Shown here piece after piece: positions 42,127 through 54,565 of a stretch of 64,000 nt of DNA. Each line of letters begins with the position of its first letter. Within the stretch, counting starts at the first letter, position 1. The position numbers and the translations under genes were made by a program. The stretch is taken from contig JAHQRK010000014.1 of NCBI GenBank assembly GCA_019828595.1, forward strand, positions 62,001-126,000. The letters are read 5' to 3'. Origin of the DNA: Aphanomyces cochlioides (lineage: Eukaryota; Oomycota; Saprolegniomycetes; Saprolegniales; Verrucalvaceae). Below the pieces are notes generated by a model. The model was not told the origin of the DNA and did not search any database. It was given only the letters and a program-made list of their open reading frames with translations.

Positions 42127-43326
42127 TCAAGCTTCTTTCACAACCGTTAATTGAAAACCCGAGACACTTCCAGATTTGAATGGACGAACAATTGCATCAA
42201 CAAATCCTACGAATTAAAACAATCAGGTGGGTTGATCCTGGGATATAGAAACCTATTTGCTTGCAAATTTCTTGAGCGGCTTGAATTTCCTCCGGCAACA
42301 AGCTCTGCTGCCTGGATGCATCCAACTCTTCATATAGACATTAGACTTCAAATTAATACTTGTTTTACCAACGGCAGCTCGATTGTGAGCCAGGAATCGA
42401 ACCCGCATGTTGTCTGATGGCTCCAACGCCATCATGGAACGAATAGCTCGTTCAGCACGCTCAATGCGACTCAGATGCTCCTGTTCAGTACAAAATACTA
42501 TGTCAAAGGCAATATCTACGTACTTTTGTAGCAGTCACACCAAAAGCCAAACGCGAGCGCAAACATGGTGAGGCTGCATAATTCCAATTGGGCAGCCCTA
42601 GCTCTTTAGAGGCCTGGGCAGTAAAATGAAAATCAATGCTCACTTGCTCAGAAAAGTACTTGCCGAACTTCGGCCTTTGTAAGATCTTCCAATGGACTGA
42701 CTACACGAAATTCATTTGCAGCAATGAGCCCTACATGTAGATGAGGCTCGAAGCCAAACGGGCGAAACAAACGCACCAAGTCGGGTTGGATCTAATTTGT
42801 CGTCCGAGTTTGTTCCATTATATAAAATTGGCAGAGTGCCTTCGGGTCTAAGCATTCTGTTACCATCTCCTGGACGCGGCGAGCTTTCGTACATATTGGA
42901 TTTGACGTGGGAAGCCACTTGATTAAGCGTTGTATACAAGTTCGTCTTGCAATAGTAACAGCTACAAAGCAAAATGCACTAAGAAAGCGTAAACAACTCT
43001 CAATTTCACCTCTGGCCAATGTTTTCAACATATCGTGGATCTTGACCTTCACCTGTCGGCGTTTCCCACAATGGAATGCCAATATACCTCGCTATTTCTC
43101 GCGCCAAGTCCAATTGATCAGCAGGAACGGCTGCCGAGACTCCCAAGCAAGCAATACTATTTTCAGGAAATGTCCTGTGAACCACCGCAGCAACCAGGGA
43201 CGAATCTACACCACCAGAGAATGCCACAACGTTCAATCTATCGGTCGATCCAGCTTGGCGGACTCGTGAAAGCAAACGTTGGAGCATCGGGAAGATTTCC
43301 AAAACCGAAATGGAGACAAAGTTCAT
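42127..43326 (-). CDS. LarE-like PP-loop ATPase / sulfur transferase family protein
   Basis: Seven exons (43,326-43,010, 42,961-42,777, 42,730-42,660, 42,613-42,524, 42,480-42,369, 42,327-42,253 and 42,206-42,127) encode 309 residues. The PP-loop is VVAFSGGVDSSLVAAVV. Further family landmarks are CYYCKTNLY, ILYNGTNSDD, EFRVVSPLEDLTKAEVR, and ASPCLRSRLAFG with the cysteine that in LarE serves as sulfur donor. A C-terminal domain ends DAIVRPFKSGSVSGFQLTVVKEA. In bacteria LarE helps build the nickel-pincer cofactor; the eukaryotic role is not established. The frame of each exon is fixed by the family alignment. Confidence 0.85.
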
Positions 43327-43494
43327 CTTCAAAAATAAAAAAGAGTATCACAATTATTGTGGATTCGCTAGAAATTTCCCAATTTGGATTCGTTTTTTGT
43401 ATCAATCTCCAATCGCGCCAATACATTGGATGAATGAAAATTAGAACAGTACTTTCTCTCATGGAAACTGTACTTTCTTTAAAATTTTATTCAG

Positions 43495-44040
43495 CCAATC
43501 ACAATCGCCCAAAATATTTATTAGCCAATGGCGTATCGATCCGCCGGCGTGATTCGATTGAACGGGGTCTGGAAATTCGTATCAAATCAACAATATTGTC
43601 GATTTGCTCAATATTTGCCAGATTCCTCGAAGAATACTAGAGCTTTTGATTGGCTAATTTTATCCACCATGTAGATACCGAAACTCATCTAAGAAATTTA
43701 ATTGGTATTATTGATTTGATACAAATTTTGGGTAGCGGCGCAATCGAATCACGCCAAAGAACCGATCCGCGAATCGATCCCATTGGCTGATTTTTCAATA
43801 TCAGCATTTGATTGGTCGAAATGGATCTTGAATGTCCTATTAGCCAATCAAAACGATTGATAAATGACTCAACAAATCACGCCAATATCCGAAATTTTGC
43901 TCAAACGCACAATAAAAATTACTAAAATTTGTATATTGACCAATGGGATCGATTTTGGATCGAGCTACAAACTGATCTGGGAAATTCTTATCAAATCGAT
44001 AATATATTCTCTCATTCATTGATAAAAATATCTATATTCA
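43495..44040. repeat. Degenerate foldback/MITE-like repeat with CCAAT boxes
   Basis: The block around 43,545-43,605 (GTGATTCGATTGAACG, CGTATCAAATCAACAATATT) recurs in inverted form at 43,705-43,765 (ATTATTGATTTGATACAAAT, GCAATCGAATCACGCC), and part recurs directly near 43,975-44,010. CCAATCA or TGATTGG occurs at 43,495, 43,647 and further copies. No gene was recognised between 43,327 and 44,531. Confidence 0.5.
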
Positions 44041-44531
44041 TATACATTTGATTTTGACATAGACTATGAAGTATAACCTAATTTTTTGAAAACGACTTCG
44101 ATGCCAGCTCAATGCAATAGAGACAAGTGTCTTGTCTGGATTGTGTCACAAGACTACAGTGCTAGTTTGTAGCATAAGTCTGAAGAAACTTCAAGAAAAA
44201 TGTCATTTATTTTATGAGAGTGATTTCTAATCCTGGTATGAATTAACATATCAACAGCTCAATTTTGACAGAAATGAAGACTGATACGTATATGGCTTTT
44301 GATTGCTTATCCTTGTTGGACTTGTACTTGAGTCAAAATCATGTTCGAGTAAGAATAAAGTCGAGGCTCTTGTGCTTTGCAGATACTTACCATCATGAGG
44401 AATCAATATGAGAAAGCACATGAGGTGTATTCTAGGAAAAAAGGATTTGCGCTTTGGTAAATTGAAAAAGCAACATGGATTGCCCGAGTTAAAAAGGTGG
44501 TTTCCTACAACGAGTGGACAAGAGGGACAGC

Positions 44532-47500
44532 TCAGTTCTTCTTGAGGGGCAAGTCGAGCGCCTTCTTGACAATGCGGTTCTGTTCCAAAACATGCACGGC
44601 ACCGTAACCAGTAGCAGGAGCGGCCGAAGTGGGGCGACCGACATAAGTGGGTCGGCGAGAATCGCTTAGGATCGTCTTGACTGCGGTTTCAATGCGAGGG
44701 CTCACATATGTCCAGAATCCCATGTTTTCAGGTTCTTCTTGGGCCCACTTAATTTCAGCATTCTTGTACTTGGCAGCCTGTTCAGCAACCTTGTCGAATG
44801 GGAAAGGAGCAATTTGTTCAATACGGACCAAGGCAATGTCCTACCAAAACATCAGAATTTCAAAATGAGGGAATGGAAATATTACGTTAATGCCGTGTTG
44901 TTCGCGTTCCGCGGCCAATTCATAGTACAATTTGCCCGTACAGAAGACAACTCGTTTGACTTGATCATCAGCAACCAAGTTGGTGGCAGGATCAGGTAAG
45001 AGGCGGTGGAATTTAGTGTCAGGACCCAATTCGGCCAAGGAGGACGAAGCTTGCTTCAAACGCAACAATGACTTGGGTTGGACGGAAATCAATGGCTTTC
45101 TAAAGTCACGGTGGATTTGTCGTCGCAATACGTGGAAATATTGGGCAGGCGTCGAGCAGTAGACAACTTGCCAGTTGGTTTGTTGGATTTGCATGCGGTT
45201 CGACTCATCCATCGGAGGTACAATATTCGGATCATCGTCGGTTTGTTGCAAAAATCTAAATTTACACAATAAAATCAACAAACTCGGCGACTAAGCGTAC
45301 CGCTCAATACGGCAAGAACTGTGTTCAGCGCCTTGGCCTTCATAACCATGAGGAAGGAGCATGACAAGACCGCTTTGACGCATCCACTTGTCTTCACCGG
45401 CACTCAAAAATTGATCAATAATAATTTGGGCTCCGTTGGCGAAATCGCCAAACTGGGCTTCCCACATGACTAAAGCATTGGGGTTTTCCAAAGAATAGCC
45501 CAATTCAAAACTACACAAAAGGTAAATACGCATCATGGACAATGAAAACTGTACCCAAGCACGCCGAATTCAGACAACGACGAGTTCGAAGCGACAAATG
45601 GCGCTTGTGTGTGTTCACCAGGCACATCGATGGCCGAGGCAGGGTTGACCTTCTTGGCCAAGGTGTTCAATGGCACATATTCTTGGTTGGTGTCTTGGTC
45701 GTGCAAGACAGCATGACGGTGGCTGAATGTACCACGTTCGACATCTTGTCCAGAAATACGGACGTGGTTGCCTTCGAGAAGCAAACCACCCCAAGCCAGA
45801 GCTTCGGCGGTACCCCAGTCCAAACCTTCGCCGGTTTCAATCGACTGTCGCTTTGCAGCCAAAATACGCTTCAATTGGGGGTTCAATTGGAAGTTGTCTG
45901 GCACTGTCGTGAGACGTTGGCCAATGTGCTTGAGCTTGTCAAAATCCATGCCAGTCTTGCGGATACGCGATTGTTGGTTGGGGCTCAAGAAGGATTCCCA
46001 CTTGTTGGCAAGCCAGTCACTCTTCTTGGCAGCTTCCCAGGTCTTGCTTTCTTCGAACGTTGACGAATAGAAGTCCCACACCTTTTGCACCACAGCATCG
46101 CATTCTTCCTTGGACGCAACGTTCGAGGCCACCAATTGATCGACGTATCGGTCCAAAACACTTGGCATCGTGCCGATCTTTTTGTACATGAGGGGTTGGG
46201 TGAAGAACGGATTATCGATTTCGTTGTGGCCGAATTTACGGTAGCACGTGAGGTTGACAATCACATCCGAGTGCCACTTTTGTCTACAGCGAATGGTTAA
46301 AATTGAATATCATCACATTTTTTGATGTACCGCCATTCCGCAGCCAATTCGAAGACCTTGACGACAGCCAAGGCATCATCACCATTGACATGGAAAATAG
46401 GAATGTTCATGGCCTTGCCGACATCACTGCAGTATTGCGACGAACTACAAATGCATGGGTTAATCTATTTTGACATTCAGGACAAACATACCGCGAGTTC
46501 TTGGGGTCGGTGGTGAAACCAATTTGGTTGTTTACAACAACGTGAATAGTTCCGCCAGTGTCGTAGTTTTCCAACTCGGACAAGTGCATGGTTTCGTACA
46601 CTACGCCTTGGCCACTGAACGCAGCATCACCGTGCAAAAGCAATGGAAGCACTTTGGTGTCAGCCGCTTCGTCATTGCCCAAGTAGAATTGCTTAGCACG
46701 GCACTTGCCCACAACGACAGGGTCAACAGCTTCCAAGTGGGAAGGATTGGCCACTAAACTCAAGTGGACTTTACGTCCATCAGGGTACGTGCGATCGAAC
46801 GACGTGCCCAAGTGGTACTTGACATCGCCAGAGTTACTCCAGTCGGGGTTTTCATCGCTGTATTTGTCCATGTCGACGTGAGTGCCTTGAAATTCTTTGA
46901 AGATTTGGTGAATAGGCTTGCGGATCACGTTCGAAAGCACGTTCAAGCGACCACGATGGGGCATACCAATCACAACATGTTCCATACCCTAATGAAGTCA
47001 TGAGACAACAAATTTTAAGGGTACACACGTACCAATTCCGTTGCGCGGTCAATCATGTACTTGAGACCAGGAATCAAAGATTCACCACCGTCCAAACCAA
47101 AACGCTTCGTCGTGTTGTATTTGTTGCCCAAAAAACGTTCAAACACAACAGAGAATGCCAAGCGTTCCAAGATGTGCATCTTCTTCTCCTTGGTTTCGTC
47201 GACACGGACCAAATGCTCCATTTTCGTGCGAATCCAGTTGCACTTTTCACGATCCGAAATATGCATATATTGCTACCATGGACAATGAGTATCAAGTCGA
47301 TAGACAAGTGACGTACCACACCGATGGAATTGCAATAAGTTTCCTTCAATCGTTGCACAATGTAACCCAAGGTAGGGTTCTTGCCTTCACTCAATTCTTC
47401 CAAAAAGCCAGTCACACCAGACGCACTACGCATTAAAAGTGTAACAGAGTGCAATCAGGACATAACAATACAAGTTCTTGGGGATGGCAATCGTCTTTTC

Positions 47501-48008
47501 CAAGTCGGCTTCTGTGAAGCCATACATGGAAATATCGAGTTCAGGAAGTGGAGGGCGGACATCCAATTCAAGAGGATCCAATTTTGCGACTTCATGTCCT
47601 CGGCTTTGGTAAGCACGGATCAAGTAGCTCAAACCCAAAGCGTGGTTCACATCGGTCGACGATTGGATGGCGTTGGCAGCACGAGCAATAGGCGAAACAC
47701 CAGGTTGGAGCGTTGGTGGAGGAATAAAGGCTTCACCAGGCACTGCACCTTGGTCCAATTGACGGAAGTATACATCCCACGACTTGTGCACGCTGTTTGC
47801 ATGTCAAATATCAAGAATTGTCTTCAAAATCTCACCTCTTGGGGTCCTTGGTCCACGTTTTGTACATCTCTTCAACGTACACATTGTTTGTGCCGCTCAA
47901 AAAGGTCTCAGATGGATGCGGGGCGGACGAGAACGTTCTGGCATTGGCTTGAATGAAGGTTCGGCGCAACAGGCGCGACGCCGACGCGAGCTTTCCCCAC
48001 TGCGTCAT
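44532..48008 (-). CDS. OGDH: 2-oxoglutarate dehydrogenase E1 component, mitochondrial
   Basis: This is the thiamine-diphosphate-dependent E1 of the 2-oxoglutarate dehydrogenase complex of the TCA cycle. The start is ATG 48,008, giving a Ser/Arg/Ala-rich mitochondrial presequence ([18 protein letters not shown]). It is followed by the conserved [17 protein letters not shown]...[85 protein letters not shown] (cofactor site), [70 protein letters not shown], and the C-terminal [12 protein letters not shown]. About ten exons with short introns cover the gene. The stop is at 44,532. Confidence 0.96.
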
Positions 48009-48064
48009 GGACGAGGAAGAAACGATTCTGGCCCCTAACTTTCCTGCCGACTGTCCATCAATAA

Positions 48065-48136
48065 CCAATCAACTTCAGATAATTTTCCAATGTTCGCCAA
48101 TCAAACTACTTAAAAGTGATTTATTTCAGCCAATCA
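48065..48136 (-). promoter_or_regulatory. Three CCAATCA boxes upstream of OGDH
   Basis: CCAATCA lies at 48,065-48,071, 48,097-48,103 and 48,130-48,136, all within 130 bp of the OGDH start codon and about 32 bp apart. Confidence 0.45.
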
Positions 48137-48476
48137 AACTCACATTTTAGTAAAGATGTGCACCGATAGACATGTCTAATAGTACTATTAATCCCAAATA
48201 AGGGTGAGACATTGGGCAACACGTTGTCAACAGATAACTCATCATGAGCACCCCTGAAAACTCTTGAGACTCGTGGGGGATATCGCCAAGGCCACCAGGA
48301 AGGAGCAGTCATCGTGGTAATTGCACGGAGGCCGCTCATTTGCTTGAAAGCAGCGTCCCTCGATATGCTGAGGCGGAATCTCTTCAGCTCGTATCGCTGA
48401 TACCTCATGATTTTTCACTCAATTCTTGTTCTGACAATGCTTCTAGCTTAAAATTACGGCGCAGAATTGTCGAGTG

Positions 48477-48715
48477 TCATGGCAATGGAGCTGCTGTATT
48501 GGGTCTTGTAAAGAGCTTGTAGCGGTCGTAGAAATCTCCACTTGGAAGGAGAGTCAAATATTCATGCATCATGTAGTCCTTGTTGTCATTGACCATTCCA
48601 CTGGTCCCTTCAAACTGCGGAAACATAACATAGGGCCGTTAGATCATCTACTTCTCGTCGATCAACAACATATACTTGAGCCAGCCAAAGAATCCACACT
48701 CATTTTAATTCCAAT
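48477..48715 (-). CDS. Possible exons of a small uncharacterised gene
   Basis: A minus-strand frame ending at 48,477 reads GMVNDNKDYMMHEYLTLLPSG followed by DFYDRYKLFTRPNTAAPLP and has good coding character. It is preceded by a plausible acceptor (TTTCCGCAG) and another short stretch (CGFFGWLKYMLLIDEK). The start and 5' exons were not found. A separate 95-codon frame at 48,121-48,408 is even less certain. Nothing was recognised in 48,780-49,106. Confidence 0.3.
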
Positions 48716-49106
48716 GCACTCCCCCCCTTCTATCTGCCCCTATCTTTCCAACAGAACCCAGTCCAATGCAACATAAACTGGAAGCTGCATGAGATTCCCC
48801 ACCATGTAATATTTTGAATGCTCTCTTAGCGAGCTCGTTAATATGAAAGAAGTCGAGCAAGTTGTTGGAGCTGAAAGTCTATGGACGGCATCCTATGAAT
48901 CTGAATTGCTTACAATTTATTTTGAATTTTGTATGGTGAGGCACTTTCTAGCTAGTACTTTAGCTAGTAGCTCTCGACTTTGACTTCAACCAGATGGTTC
49001 GTAGGTTGCTATGATGTGGCAGTCGAGGAAGATTCGGTGGAAGGCGCGTCTCACAATCATCGACGTCGTTTGTCCAACATGCAATCTTTATTTCGTGAGC
49101 TTACTT

Positions 49107-52100
49107 CTATTTCTTGGATGGTTTGAACGCTGCTTTGACACCCGCAGGAAGTTTTAAATGCGCATACCCTTCGTCAATGTCTTGGATGAAACGGAGATAA
49201 TTCACATCCGGGTTGTTTTCACGCCCATGGCGAACGCAGTACAACGCCGTGAGCATCGAAATCTCCGCAGGGGAACAACCCAATTGCATCATATCCAAGA
49301 CAGACGCGAATTGCGTCTTGGTCACGTGCAGCAGCGAATTGCGATCGTAATCTTCAAAATACGGCTTCATATGCAACCTAATCCCGTCAAAGTGGTGTCC
49401 ACGGTGAGGATTCAGTGAGTACCGTTTGACGTGAACTATATTTCGAATACGATCAAGGAGAGCTTCCAATGCCTCTGAACGGGTAACGACTGGAATATTT
49501 TCCCGGCAATCCTGTGCATACATCAACAACATTGTAAGTTCCAAGGACGCACCTTGACATGAGCGGTGGATTCGATGGCAGCGAGAAAAGCACGGTAATT
49601 GGTTTGGTCGGCTTTGGACTTGTAAGCTTCATTCAGAGTCAGAATATCGTTGGCGTCGACGTGCAAGCCGCTGCGATTGATTGCCGTGTGGAATTTCGCG
49701 ATGCTGATCTCTCCACTTCGAAGACGATCACTTTCTGCGAAGAATTGCTTGATCCGAATACGTTTCGTATCGACTTGAAGCCTGTAGACATGGATAACCC
49801 CCCCACGAGATTTCAATTCAGTACCGAATGTCCTTGAGCAGCGACTCCAGCCCCACTGCATGCGGAGGCTTATTGATCCTACGGCCATGCTCAACCAGCA
49901 AGGCATCATTCGAATTTTGAGCCACTCTTGCTCGGAATTCACGAGCTCCTATACAGAATTTTGAATTTTATCGATCAAGCGCACAATTTACCTGGCAACG
50001 AAGTCATGTCTTGAGAATTTTGTATGGCATACAACGCCGACAGGAAAGCGCGATAATTCACATCACAGGCCGACGTTGCACCAACGTTTGGAGCATTACC
50101 ACGCTCGGAAAACTTGATCATTAAAAGCCGCACGGTGGATGCTTGCGGTGGATACAAGTTCACAACGGAAAGAACGCGTTCAAACTTTGACGCTGGCACA
50201 AAACCTTGGTTGGCTGGATCAAAGTCTTCAAACGGGGGTTTAATATCCAGTCGTTGTTGTTGGATTTTAACTGCCATTTCCCGAAGTGTGGCGAGGACGA
50301 GAGCTTCATCAGCAGCTGACAATGTCTATTTTCCAACCACTTTCAAGATAATTAGAGTGCAATATCTCTACCGAATCGGATGCGAAATTGGACGACTCGC
50401 CATTATCCATGAGAAGATGTGTTGGATCGCGTTCCAGGCTACACAGTTCAATTGTCAAGGACACACAGGAAGAAGCAAAGAACAAACCCTTTGACAGTAA
50501 AGACTGAGTCGATTTCGTCGGCAAAGCGGCACCACGCAACCATGGAATGTCCCTAAAATGAATTGTACATCAAGAATCGATACTTGAATGAATACCTCGA
50601 TATCCACGTCGTCGAATTGAAACTCCTCTGCAAGCAAATCCAAGTCGGATTTCGAAAGCACGTAGCCCGCTGTGTTGAGTCCCGATGCAAATTGTGATCT
50701 AAATTATGAACATTATAAGTAAATCGAAGTGTGATAGCATTATTTACCTTGTAATTTTTCCTTTTCGGAGACGATCAAAATCACGAAAATATTCGTCAAT
50801 ACGAATCCGATCACGTTTCGCCTTTTGCTTGAGGTAGCGCAGCACCATCGGCAGTGTGCGTTGTGTTTCCACAAATTCTTGATCTATTTTACGATTGCCT
50901 GGAGACACCACAGTCGTCACAGCTTCTTGATTGCTCGAATTGTTGCTGTGATGATTGTTGTTGGAAAAATCGTCCAAATCAAGACAAAACGTCTTGTAAT
51001 TCACAAACGATTTGTTGTCGAATGCCAGTTGCGACGCTGGGAGGGTGTTTAGTCGTGTGCTGGCGTACCGTTTTAAGAGCACGAGTTTTTCATCAGCAGT
51101 ATGCAAAAACATATTGTACATAGCAAGCACCTACGTCAATAGGATTGTCAAACATCCACGTCAAACTGAAAATGTTGGGCCTTACTCTTGCAAATTGATC
51201 ACATGTGACGCATTCGGTTTTGCCACGGTCAAAATCACAAAAAAGTGGCTTGAGAAGAATTCGTCGTGTCGCTACGGTACGGCCAAGACGAGTCATAAGA
51301 GCATTCCAGCACGTTGCTTCGTTGTCATTTAATTCGCCGCGGGTTTCTCTCGTACACTGCGCCATGGGGACAATCGGAATATTGACTTTGAGATGAATTG
51401 GCATATCTCTATTGTCGCCATCTTCTTGATGTAATATCGAGCTTACACTTTTGCAAAATGCAATATAATCCACTTTGCGCTCGTTACTCGCATCAATAGC
51501 CTCACAGCCATACGTTTGAACGAGCAGCGCTAAATCTTTTTCGGTCAGTGCGCCGAAGCAAACCTTGACAGCCCTCATGAAATGTCCTTCTGTGCATTTT
51601 CCACATCGTAATCGATCGTAGTCTGTAAAGAAATTCTTGACGCGAATGCGATCACGGGCGACAATATCTCGCATCGGGCCTTCAATTGCTTCTATACCCG
51701 AGCCATTGTTTTGGCTCGATAACCGACGACGTGGTCGAGGTGAATTATTATCAGGCGACGTCGGCAATGGAGCAGCCAAATCGTAGTGGAGCTGTTTATA
51801 ATTTACGTCCAATCCTTGACCGTACGTCTTGACAAGCGCATCCACTTCTCGAGTCGGAACATCCCCCAAAATCGAATTTAGGTCGCGAATAAAGCGTGTT
51901 TTCGTCACATAGCCTGAATTATTCTTGTCAAAGTCATGAAAGACATCCTTGAGTACGATGCCCTGATAAAACACCATGAATATTACAACAAGAAGGAAAA
52001 GGATACCTTGACGCGCGTGGCTGTAGCTAATCTATCCTTGACGGATCGTAATGCTTCGGCATCGACATCTGCGTTCGAATTGTCCATTCCTTTTGGAGAC

Positions 52101-52435
52101 GTCAATGATGATGAGGCTTTTTGGGGTTTCAAATGTTTTTCTGCATTTTTGATCGTACATGGCTTGTCAATTAAGTCGCAGCAGCGGCGATAGTCGACAG
52201 ACCGTGGATCGTCAGCCAAGCGATACTTGGCAATGAGTAAATCGACTTCAGATTTCACCAAACGAACGCCGCTGGCATCAATTGCGCGGACGAATTGCTC
52301 AACGGAAATCTTCTTCGTTTTGTGCACGTCAAATGTTTTCATAAACTCTTCGAGACGAATCCGGCGTTGGCTACATGCATTTCGGAGCTTGGCTTTCACA
52401 AGCCGATACTCAGCTTTCGACGCCGCCACTGCCAT
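49107..52435 (-). CDS. Large protein with repeated EF-hand-like units (EFCAB6-like)
   Basis: The start is ATG 52,435 (MAVAASKAEYRLVKAKL). The protein, about 1,000 residues over some ten exons, consists of repeats that read R-I-x-[LIV]-x-x-F-F-x-[DE]-[FY]-D-R-x-x-x-G-x-[VI/T], for example RIRVKNFFTDYDRLRCGK, RIRIDEYFRDFDRLRKGK, RIRIKQFFAESDRLRSGE and LKDVFHDFDKNNSGYV. Each is followed by F-x-R-A-[IV/L]...L..L...Y and a V-[ND]-Y-x-x-F strand-like ending. This is the EF-hand pair pattern of EFCAB6/flagellar calcium-binding proteins; only some loops keep all calcium ligands (DKNNSGYVTKTRF does). Intron choice near 49,800 was fixed by the better frame (RVAQNSNDALLVEHGRRINK). An axonemal role is possible. 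Confidence 0.8.
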
Positions 52436-52579
52436 CGTCGTCTCGCCAAATGCTGCTGATGAAAATGCTATTTCAAGACTGCTCCAGAAATGCCAAAAAT
52501 AGTGCACATAAATGAAACGCCAAGAGTCTGCTTGTTATTACCGCAACATATATAATCGAGTAAAAAAATACTTCTCAAT

Positions 52580-54565
52580 CTACGCAGCACCATCAACGGC
52601 TGGAATATGCTGCATGAAGCGCTCAGTCTTGGTGATGTGAATATTGCCATATGCCTTGGGTTGCTCGACTTGAATGATATCCAAAGTCTTCAATTGGAGC
52701 ATTTCAAAGAATAAAGCAGCTGCTGTACGACGACTTCTCGTAGTCTTTGCCAGTGCATTAAAGGAAACTGTTTCCTAATTCACCAATTAATCCAGGAGGA
52801 AACAATGAAGCACGAAAATACCTTGTCTTCTAGTGATTTGCGCAAGACTTTCAACACTTTTACAGTGTGAGGATGCCATTTATGCTCGGTGGCGTTTGTT
52901 GTCGTGCTGACTGACTCCTCTTGATTTGCTAAATTTGCTTGGATATCGTTCACAGGGGCTAACGTTAAGTCCAAATCAAGTCCCAGATCAACTGCTTCCT
53001 CTTCTTCTTCACGCTCAAGTTCGTCAGCCTCAACGTCAAGACCATGGTCTGGAACGTCGCCAAGCTCTGCTTCGCCACCACCAAATTCATACTCGTCGCG
53101 GTCTTTCGCCAAATCATGGCCTTCATCACCTGGAATGATGTCATCGTCTTCAGCATAACTCTGGCGTTCCAAGTTGCTCTGTCGTCGTGTCCGCTCGACA
53201 GGTTCTTCGTTTTCTCGTTCGGTCGATGCAGCAGTTGGAACTTTGCCTTGCTTCATCGTCACGTAAAACATATCAAGCAGTTTTGACGACAAGCACGGCA
53301 TTGACGGCTTGGAGAGGCGTTCCATTGGATCTATCGACACAATCTTTTGGCGTTTGGAAGGTTCACGGATGCGGATGATGTCAGATACATCTCTTAGCCC
53401 CTAGAAATTGCGAATTAATTTAGGCAAACATCTTCCATAGAAAAAATACCTTCTTAATGACTGCAGACGACAATTCTGTCACGGAATCGCGACCAATCTT
53501 TCGCTTTCGCTTTTTTTGCACTGTTTGAGAAGCTCCAACTTCTTCATTTCCCTTTTGACTGTCTTCTTGAATGGCAAAATCAATTGAAAGATGAGATGAC
53601 GACTGGTTTGGCTCGACGTCCATGCCATGATCAACCAAATCATCCATTGGAGCATTACCAGCTTCCATGTCGATATCTGGAACTTCCGTCGTCATGTCAA
53701 TGTCCATCTCCTTGTCGTCTTGAAACATATCGACGTCTTCTTTGTTTACGTCAGACGAGCCATCAAGCATGCTTGTGTCTTGAGGCACAGCAATACTTCC
53801 GCTCACTTCAGCATCACGTGCTCGTTCAATGTCACTGACAGTGCTCGTGTCCAGCTAGTTAAGGTTTATGAGCATCACTGAACGTCGCTTTTTTAAGCTG
53901 TTTACCTCTTGGCTTCCTTCAATGTCAAATACTTGCCAATCGCCACCGCCAAAGGAATCCTCCATGGCAAACGAATCTACCACAAGAGTTATTACACACC
54001 ATTCAATCACTTTTTGGTTACCTTTAGAATTGATCGAGTCGTTATTGTAATGGCGGTCGCTTGTATCCGCCAGTGTAATATCCTGACGACGAGCTTGGGT
54101 TTGGGATGGGGTTGTCATCCATTCCGTCAACGATGGAGGCACGAGGGCACTGAAAACGATTTAAAACACTGGTTCAGAGTAGCAAACGTACTTGATATCA
54201 TATGAAATCTGCACGTCAAACTCACCGAAGGACGACACGTTAATGGAACTCGGGTTTGCTGTCACTTGCTGCTCTGGCATATCGACAACACCAGGACGGA
54301 ATGCCATTTTAATCTTCACAAGCGCTTCACTACAGTCTGTGAATAGGTAATTCACTTTACGGCTGTAGATGCGCGTGACACCGAGCAAAAGGTGACCCGA
54401 CACACGAAGCGCAAGCGGGACAACTGGGTTTGCAATCGAATCCGCGGCTTGACCGACATCTGCAGCTGTGATCGTTGCTTTCGTTAGCTTTTTGTCCCAA
54501 TGCGCAGCTAGCCAGACTTGTCCGAGCGGGCCTTTCTTTGCTAAGATGAGCTGTGAGTAGAACAT
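52580..54565 (-). CDS. RAD21: Cohesin subunit Rad21/Scc1 (kleisin)
   Basis: The start is ATG 54,565. The N-terminal kleisin domain reads MFYSQLILAKKGPLGQVWLA...KKLTKATI, then LALRVSGHLLLGVTRIYSRKVNYLFTDC, the SMC3-binding part of Rad21/Rec8. The middle is acidic and disordered over three exons (about 54,142-52,826) with KKRKRK as nuclear signal. The last exon (about 52,773-52,580) holds the winged-helix that binds SMC1: SFNALAKTTRSRRTAAALFFEMLQLKTLDIIQVEQPKAYGNI. It closes the cohesin ring. Whether it is the mitotic or meiotic form cannot be told from sequence alone; the N-terminus is nearer Rad21. Confidence 0.9.

Noticed and set aside
49840..49942. Open frame reading across an intron in the EF-hand gene (WLKIRMMPCWLSMAVGS)
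   Set aside because: The alternative frame RVAQNSNDALLVEHGRRINK with an intron at about 49,838-49,796 joins both neighbouring exons better.
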